Source: JAXJQF01 sp036311285 (GTDB lineage: Bacteria > Pseudomonadota > Gammaproteobacteria > Enterobacterales > Succinivibrionaceae). From it: a stretch of 10,511 bases of DNA. The position numbers and the translations under genes are program-made. This document shows, one piece after another, positions 7,557 through 10,511 of the stretch (position 1 is the stretch's first letter; every line of letters begins with the position of its first letter). The notes below the pieces were generated by a model. It was not told the origin of the DNA. It saw only the letters and a program-made list of their open reading frames with translations, and searched no databases. Location of the stretch: assembly GCA_036311285.1 (NCBI GenBank), contig JAXJQF010000113.1:1-10511 (forward strand). The letters are read 5' to 3'.

Positions 7557-7892
7557 ATCTAATAAATAACATGTTTTTATCAGTTTTAGTAAAATCTCTA
7601 ACAAACTTATAACTTTAAAGTTTGATGATATATAAAACAAACTCTCTTATTCATTAAAATTAGACCTAGATAACAAAACTAATAAACAAAAAGGTGACCA
7701 TTATACTATTTTAAAAATCAAACTTTGACTTTTTCTAGCCGAGTATTAGAATTAAATATGATAGCAAGTTTTTAGCTGTCAATTTATCTATTTGATAATA
7801 TAAAAATACAAAAAAAATACTGAAATTTAACAAAATATTCTAAACTAAAATAATTTTGCATTATTTTAGATAGAGAGAAACAAGGTCAGATT
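7557..7892. other. Non-coding AT-rich spacer before the EAL-HDOD gene
   Basis: No reading frame of note is present. The spacer holds a promoter at 7725-7752, a perfect 12-bp palindrome AACTTTAAAGTT (7611-7622), and a repeated CAAACTT motif: direct at 7602-7608 and 7719-7725, inverted at 7618-7624. The promoter-proximal copy runs into the -35 box, which would suit a regulator site. Confidence 0.5.
7725..7752 (+). promoter_or_regulatory. Sigma70-type promoter for the EAL-HDOD gene
   Basis: TTGACT (7725-7730, five of six) and TAGAAT (7747-7752, five of six) are separated by 16 bases. Transcription would begin near 7759, giving a leader of about 134 bases before the start codon. A weaker alternative closer to the gene is TTTAGC (7771-7776) with GATAAT (7794-7799) at 17-base spacing. 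Confidence 0.55.
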
Positions 7893-9107
7893 ATGTATTC
7901 ATTTGTTGCAAAACAACCAATACTAAACGAGAAAAAGGAAACCGTAGCTTACGAATTACTTTTCCGTAACGGTTTAACTAATGCGTACCCAAAAGACATT
8001 TCTGCTGAGGCTGCTACAGCTTCTCTAATTACCGAGCAATTTTTAAGTACACCGATTGAATCGCTAGTTGGCGATTGTTTGTGCTTTATAAACTTCCCCT
8101 ACTCTTTAATAGTCGAAAATTTAGTAGATTTTTTACCAGTAGACCAAGTGGTAATAGAAATTCTAGAAGACTGTACACCAAATGATGAGCTGTTAGTCTC
8201 TATTAAGCAGTTAAAGGAAAAAGGATTTAGAATAGCTTTAGATGATTTTACTATGGATGAGGCATGGACAAGATTTCTTCCATACGTAGACATCATAAAA
8301 TTTGACTTAAGAGCTTATCCTTTAGAATTTGTTCAAAAATTTATAGAAAACAACAAAATCTATAACATTAAATATTTAGCTGAAAAAATTGAAACAAATG
8401 AAGAATTTACTTTTACAAAGGATTTAGGCTTTACCCTATTCCAAGGTTATTTCTTTAGTAAACCTGAAATCGTTCAAAAAAAGAGTTTGTCAGCAAACCA
8501 ATTATCAGTTATGCAATTACTTAAAGAAGTAAATAGAATTGATATTGATTATGATGCTATTGAGTTAATACTAAAGAGAGACCTTTCCCTCTCATATAAA
8601 CTATTACGTTACGTAAATAACGTAAGTTTCTCTACAAAAAACGCTATAACATCATTTAGACATGCTACAGTATTTTTAGGCAAGCAAGAATTAAAAAGAT
8701 TTGTAACTTTAATTGCTGCAACTACCTTAGGTAATGATACTCCTACAGAGTTGTACCAAATGTCTCTTACTAGAGCACATTTTTGTGAAAACCTATCAAA
8801 AGAAAGACACGGAAAAACAGATCCACAAGAAGCATTCTTATGTGGTCTATTCTCATTGCTTGAACCAATCATGGGTCAACCAATAGCAGAGATAATTAAA
8901 GAAATGCCTATCTCTGAAAATGTAAAAGACGCAATTATGGGTAAAAAAACAGAGCTTTCATGGTATTTGGATTTCGTAACAGATTACGAAAAGCTTGATT
9001 TTGACATGGTTAATAAGAGAGCAAAATACATAAACCTTTCAGAACAAAAGACTATTCAAATATATAATGAAGCTACTCAATGGGCAAATACAATACTAAA
9101 AGACTAA
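7893..9107 (+). CDS. EAL-HDOD signalling protein (YuxH/CdgJ type)
   Basis: This 404-residue cytoplasmic protein has an N-terminal EAL-type cyclic-di-GMP phosphodiesterase domain (about 1-195) and a C-terminal HDOD domain (about 198-395, including RDLSLSYKLLRYVN and TSFRHATVFLG). The signature is degenerate: YELLFR instead of EAL, and DDFTMDE instead of DDFG(T/S)G in loop 6. Most positions used for metal and substrate binding still look conserved: E21, N67, E89, D117, D118, K136, E164 and Q184. Proteins of this layout (CdgJ in Vibrio, YuxH in Bacillus) control motility or surface behaviour; some are active and some act only by binding. Activity here cannot be decided from sequence. AAGG at 7882-7885, seven bases upstream, supports the start. 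The H-NS gene follows after 37 bases. No receiver or sensory domain is present. Confidence 0.88.
   Translation: MYSFVAKQPILNEKKETVAYELLFRNGLTNAYPKDISAEAATASLITEQFLSTPIESLVGDCLCFINFPYSLIVENLVDFLPVDQVVIEILEDCTPNDELLVSIKQLKEKGFRIALDDFTMDEAWTRFLPYVDIIKFDLRAYPLEFVQKFIENNKIYNIKYLAEKIETNEEFTFTKDLGFTLFQGYFFSKPEIVQKKSLSANQLSVMQLLKEVNRIDIDYDAIELILKRDLSLSYKLLRYVNNVSFSTKNAITSFRHATVFLGKQELKRFVTLIAATTLGNDTPTELYQMSLTRAHFCENLSKERHGKTDPQEAFLCGLFSLLEPIMGQPIAEIIKEMPISENVKDAIMGKKTELSWYLDFVTDYEKLDFDMVNKRAKYINLSEQKTIQIYNEATQWANTILKD
9063..9068 (+). promoter_or_regulatory. Possible -10 box for the H-NS gene inside the EAL-HDOD 3' end
   Basis: A perfect TATAAT occurs 77 bases before the H-NS start codon, but without a good -35 at normal spacing. 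A perfect TTGACA at 9001-9006 lies too far upstream to pair with it. H-NS genes are usually transcribed alone, so an internal promoter is plausible, but the evidence is thin in such AT-rich DNA. Confidence 0.25.
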
Positions 9108-9144
9108 TTACTTTGATTTTAAACAGCGAGGTTATTTCATCCAA

Positions 9145-9549
9145 ATGGATTTCTACTCAACAATTTCAAACATACGTTCTCTAAGAGTAGCATGTAGAGA
9201 TTTGTCACTACAAGAATTAGAAGCTTTTGCAAACAAATTAAATGAAATTGTTGAAGAAAGACAACAAGAAGATGAAGAACTTTGTCGTAAATTAAAAGAA
9301 AAAGAAAATGCTATAAGCTCAATCAAAACACTTATGTCACAGGTAGGAATAAGCTCGGAAGAGCTTAATAATCTACTTGCTAAAGGAGTGTTTACTCCTC
9401 AAGTTAAAAGCCGTAATGTTCCACCTAAATACAGATTTAGCGATGAATTTGGAAACTCTCATACATGGACTGGACAAGGCAGAACTCCTACTATATTCGT
9501 TGAGTGCATGAAAAGAGAAGGCAAAAACAAAGACGATTATTTAATATAA
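9145..9549 (+). CDS. hns: H-NS family nucleoid-associated DNA-binding protein
   Basis: This 134-residue protein is close to the 137 residues of E. coli H-NS. The N-terminal part (about 1-65) is helical and coiled-coil-like, rich in L, E and K, matching the dimerisation and oligomerisation region. After a linker, the C-terminal domain (about 92-134) has PPKYRFSDEFGN, then the hallmark TWTGQGRTP with the minor-groove-inserting Q-G-R at 111-113, and a tail DDYLI like the family's DDFLI. Such proteins coat AT-rich DNA and silence transcription, especially of acquired genes. The ATG has only a distant GAGG (9128-9131, 13 bases upstream), so translation initiation may be modest. It lies 37 bases after the EAL-HDOD gene and could be read from it or from an internal promoter. 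The symbol denotes the family; hns versus stpA paralogy cannot be decided. Confidence 0.93.
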   Translation: MDFYSTISNIRSLRVACRDLSLQELEAFANKLNEIVEERQQEDEELCRKLKEKENAISSIKTLMSQVGISSEELNNLLAKGVFTPQVKSRNVPPKYRFSDEFGNSHTWTGQGRTPTIFVECMKREGKNKDDYLI

Positions 9550-9578
9550 TTAAAAAATAAAAAAAAATAATTATTAAT

Positions 9579-9607
9579 TTAAGTACCACGATAAACTGTT
9601 TTATAAT
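9579..9607 (+). promoter_or_regulatory. Candidate promoter for the rhomboid gene
   Basis: A perfect -10 TATAAT lies at 9602-9607 with a partial -35 TTAAGT (9579-9584, three of six) at 17-base spacing. Transcription would start near 9614, about 33 bases before the start codon. No clear terminator separates it from the H-NS gene, so read-through is also possible. Confidence 0.45.
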
Positions 9608-9646
9608 GTTCGGTATTTTTACAACAATAAATAAATAGGACAATGT

Positions 9647-10303
9647 ATGTCATTTCAAAGATTTTTAAGTTTTGGCGGATTTTTTTTTGTTTGTCTGCTG
9701 ATCTTTAAAATGTCAATTATTGACGACGCTAAAACATATATGTGGTATAGACATATTACCTCTAGTGATTACGAGTTTTTCACTCAATTCCTTACTGCGA
9801 ATTTTGTGCACTATTCATTTATGCATATGTTACTTAATATCGCAGGTTTCTTTATCATATGGCATTGTTTCTTTGGTGATTACTTTAACAAAACAATACC
9901 CAAATATTTAGCCATACTATTATGTTGTTTTACAACTACGACTTATGTATACTTATTTAGTGATTACGACATTTATGCAGGCTTTAGCGGAGTTCTTCAT
10001 GGATTAGTAGCTATGGCTTGTATTGGTCAAGTTTTAGTTGAAAAGAATTACAAATGGGCAATTATTTTAGTTGGTTTATTTATAAAGATTTATATTGATA
10101 GCAATTACCCTAATTTTACTTTATCTGACCTTTCTCAACAACTATATGGAGATTCAACTAAAATTGATGATTACCTTGTTTCAAACACTAAAACTGCTTA
10201 TAAAGTATGTGCCGAATCTCATATTGGAGGAACAATAGGTGGAATCATAGCAGGCGTTATTGGTTTTATTTTTAAACGCTTTGAACCAAGTACTATTAAG
10301 TAA
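9647..10303 (+). CDS. Rhombosortase-like rhomboid intramembrane serine protease
   Basis: This is a 218-residue polytopic membrane protein with about six hydrophobic segments. Rhomboid hallmarks are all present: HMLLN gives H60 and N64 (the H-x3-N of the oxyanion region), GFSGVLHGL gives catalytic S114 in GxSG, and SHIGGTIGG gives catalytic H192 followed by the Gly-x3-Gly helix. The short length, GFSGVLHGL wording and LFIKI segment before the last helix resemble rhombosortases, which process exported proteins bearing a GlyGly-CTERM tail in proteobacteria. There is an unusually long polar loop at about 151-190 between segments 5 and 6. No GlyGly-CTERM protein is seen in this window. TAGGA at 9636-9640 lies six bases before this ATG. 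The overlapping ATG at 9643 is out of frame. Rhomboid membership is firm; the rhombosortase subtype is less so. Confidence 0.8.
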   Translation: MSFQRFLSFGGFFFVCLLIFKMSIIDDAKTYMWYRHITSSDYEFFTQFLTANFVHYSFMHMLLNIAGFFIIWHCFFGDYFNKTIPKYLAILLCCFTTTTYVYLFSDYDIYAGFSGVLHGLVAMACIGQVLVEKNYKWAIILVGLFIKIYIDSNYPNFTLSDLSQQLYGDSTKIDDYLVSNTKTAYKVCAESHIGGTIGGIIAGVIGFIFKRFEPSTIK

Positions 10304-10340
10304 AAGTAAAAGTAAAAATCAAAACATAACTAGATAAAAT

Positions 10341-10367
10341 AATCAGGTTACTAATAGTAACCTGATT
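10341..10367. terminator. Bidirectional hairpin terminator between convergent genes
   Basis: AATCAGGTTACT (10341-10352) and AGTAACCTGATT (10356-10367) form a perfect 12-bp stem around the 3-base loop AAT. On the + strand it is followed by TTATTTAT and lies 37 bases after the rhomboid stop. On the - strand it begins directly after the stop codon of the converging gene and is followed by ATTTTATCTA. It therefore probably ends transcription from both sides. Confidence 0.8.
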
Positions 10368-10511
10368 TTATTTATAACGCCAACCTACCATTACTTTACG
10401 ATTCCGAAATTTTGCGAGTATAGATAGTTTAAAAATTTTTGGCTCTTCACGGATTTTTTGGATTGAGAGAGAGGACTGGTATCTAATTAGTCTAAAGAAA
10501 TAGTCCTCATC
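10368..10511 (-). CDS. C-terminal end of an unidentified gene (cut by window edge)
   Basis: Reading the minus strand from the window edge gives 47 open codons ending in TAA (10370-10368). The peptide is strongly basic and ends in RNRKVMVGWRYK. The strong hairpin at 10341-10367 abuts the stop codon, as expected for a real gene terminator, and the arrangement leaves an otherwise unused edge region occupied. The open frame is short, and I do not recognise the family from these residues. It contains no membrane segment; the mix of aromatic and basic residues does not resemble a random AT-rich frame. Confidence that it is coding is moderate, and no function is proposed. Confidence 0.55.
   Translation of the reverse strand, partial: DEDYFFRLIRYQSSLSIQKIREEPKIFKLSILAKFRNRKVMVGWRYK

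Noticed and set aside
9001..9029. Promoter with a perfect TTGACA inside the EAL-HDOD gene
   Set aside because: The best -10 at normal spacing (AATACA, 9025-9030, 18-base spacer) matches only three of six bases; the nearby perfect TATAAT at 9063 is too far away to pair with it.
9550..9580. Terminator for the H-NS gene in the A/T run after its stop
   Set aside because: Only A/T self-complementarity (such as AATAATTATT) is present; there is no G/C-containing stem.
9643..9645. Upstream ATG as alternative start of the rhomboid gene
   Set aside because: It is out of frame with the gene and only two bases from the Shine-Dalgarno; the ATG at 9647 is in frame and well spaced.
10302..10318. Tandem GTAAAA-like repeats just after the rhomboid stop
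   Set aside because: Only two to three short imperfect units in AT-rich DNA; likely chance.
1..10511. CRISPR array, tRNA or rRNA gene
   Set aside because: No regularly spaced repeats and no tRNA cloverleaf or rRNA-like segment was seen on either strand by eye.

Overview
The window is AT-rich (roughly a third G+C by eye) and reads as chromosome of a low-GC gammaproteobacterium. Three things point there: the VWA/TPR fusion form of BatB together with a BatD carrying the long proteobacterial cytoplasmic tail, an H-NS family protein with the TWTGQGRTP DNA-binding motif, and a rhombosortase-like rhomboid. The low GC and the aerotolerance locus would fit an anaerobic gut or rumen lineage such as Succinivibrionaceae. 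That placement is inference; no rRNA or other taxonomic marker gene is present.

Layout. (1) 1-275: the 3' half of an IS200/IS605-type Y1 transposase and a hairpin typical of the right end of such elements; the 5' part lies outside the window. (2) 276-745: a non-coding AT-rich spacer with a perfect 16-bp palindrome (554-569) and a possible promoter. (3) 746-7498: a six-gene, same-strand Bat/MoxR locus: MoxR AAA+ ATPase, DUF58 protein, DUF4381 membrane protein, BatA-like VWA protein, BatB-like VWA+TPR protein and BatD. The last four open reading frames are chained by 7- to 16-base overlaps, each with its own Shine-Dalgarno, and the locus ends in a clear intrinsic terminator (7518-7556). A strong hairpin sits between moxR and the DUF58 gene. 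(4) 7557-7892: a non-coding spacer with a good sigma70-type promoter (7725-7752). (5) 7893-9549: a degenerate-EAL + HDOD signalling protein, followed 37 bases later by an H-NS family nucleoid protein. (6) 9647-10303: a rhombosortase-like intramembrane serine protease with its own likely promoter. (7) 10341-10511: a strong shared hairpin terminator and, converging on it from the other strand, the C-terminal 47 codons of a gene I cannot name.

How the genes may work together. In known Bat/MoxR systems a MoxR ATPase acts with VWA-domain proteins and a DUF58 partner, apparently as a membrane-associated chaperone-like complex at the cell envelope. It was originally linked to aerotolerance in Bacteroides and later to envelope stress and virulence in other bacteria; its molecular substrate is not settled. 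Here BatA and BatB would present VWA domains tethered in the inner membrane, BatD would contribute a large periplasmic domain, and MoxR and DUF58 would act from the cytoplasm. The EAL-HDOD and H-NS genes are regulatory and not obviously tied to the Bat locus. I see no wholly new system here: the families are known. The points worth a second look are non-coding structures, degenerate motifs and the unidentified convergent gene.
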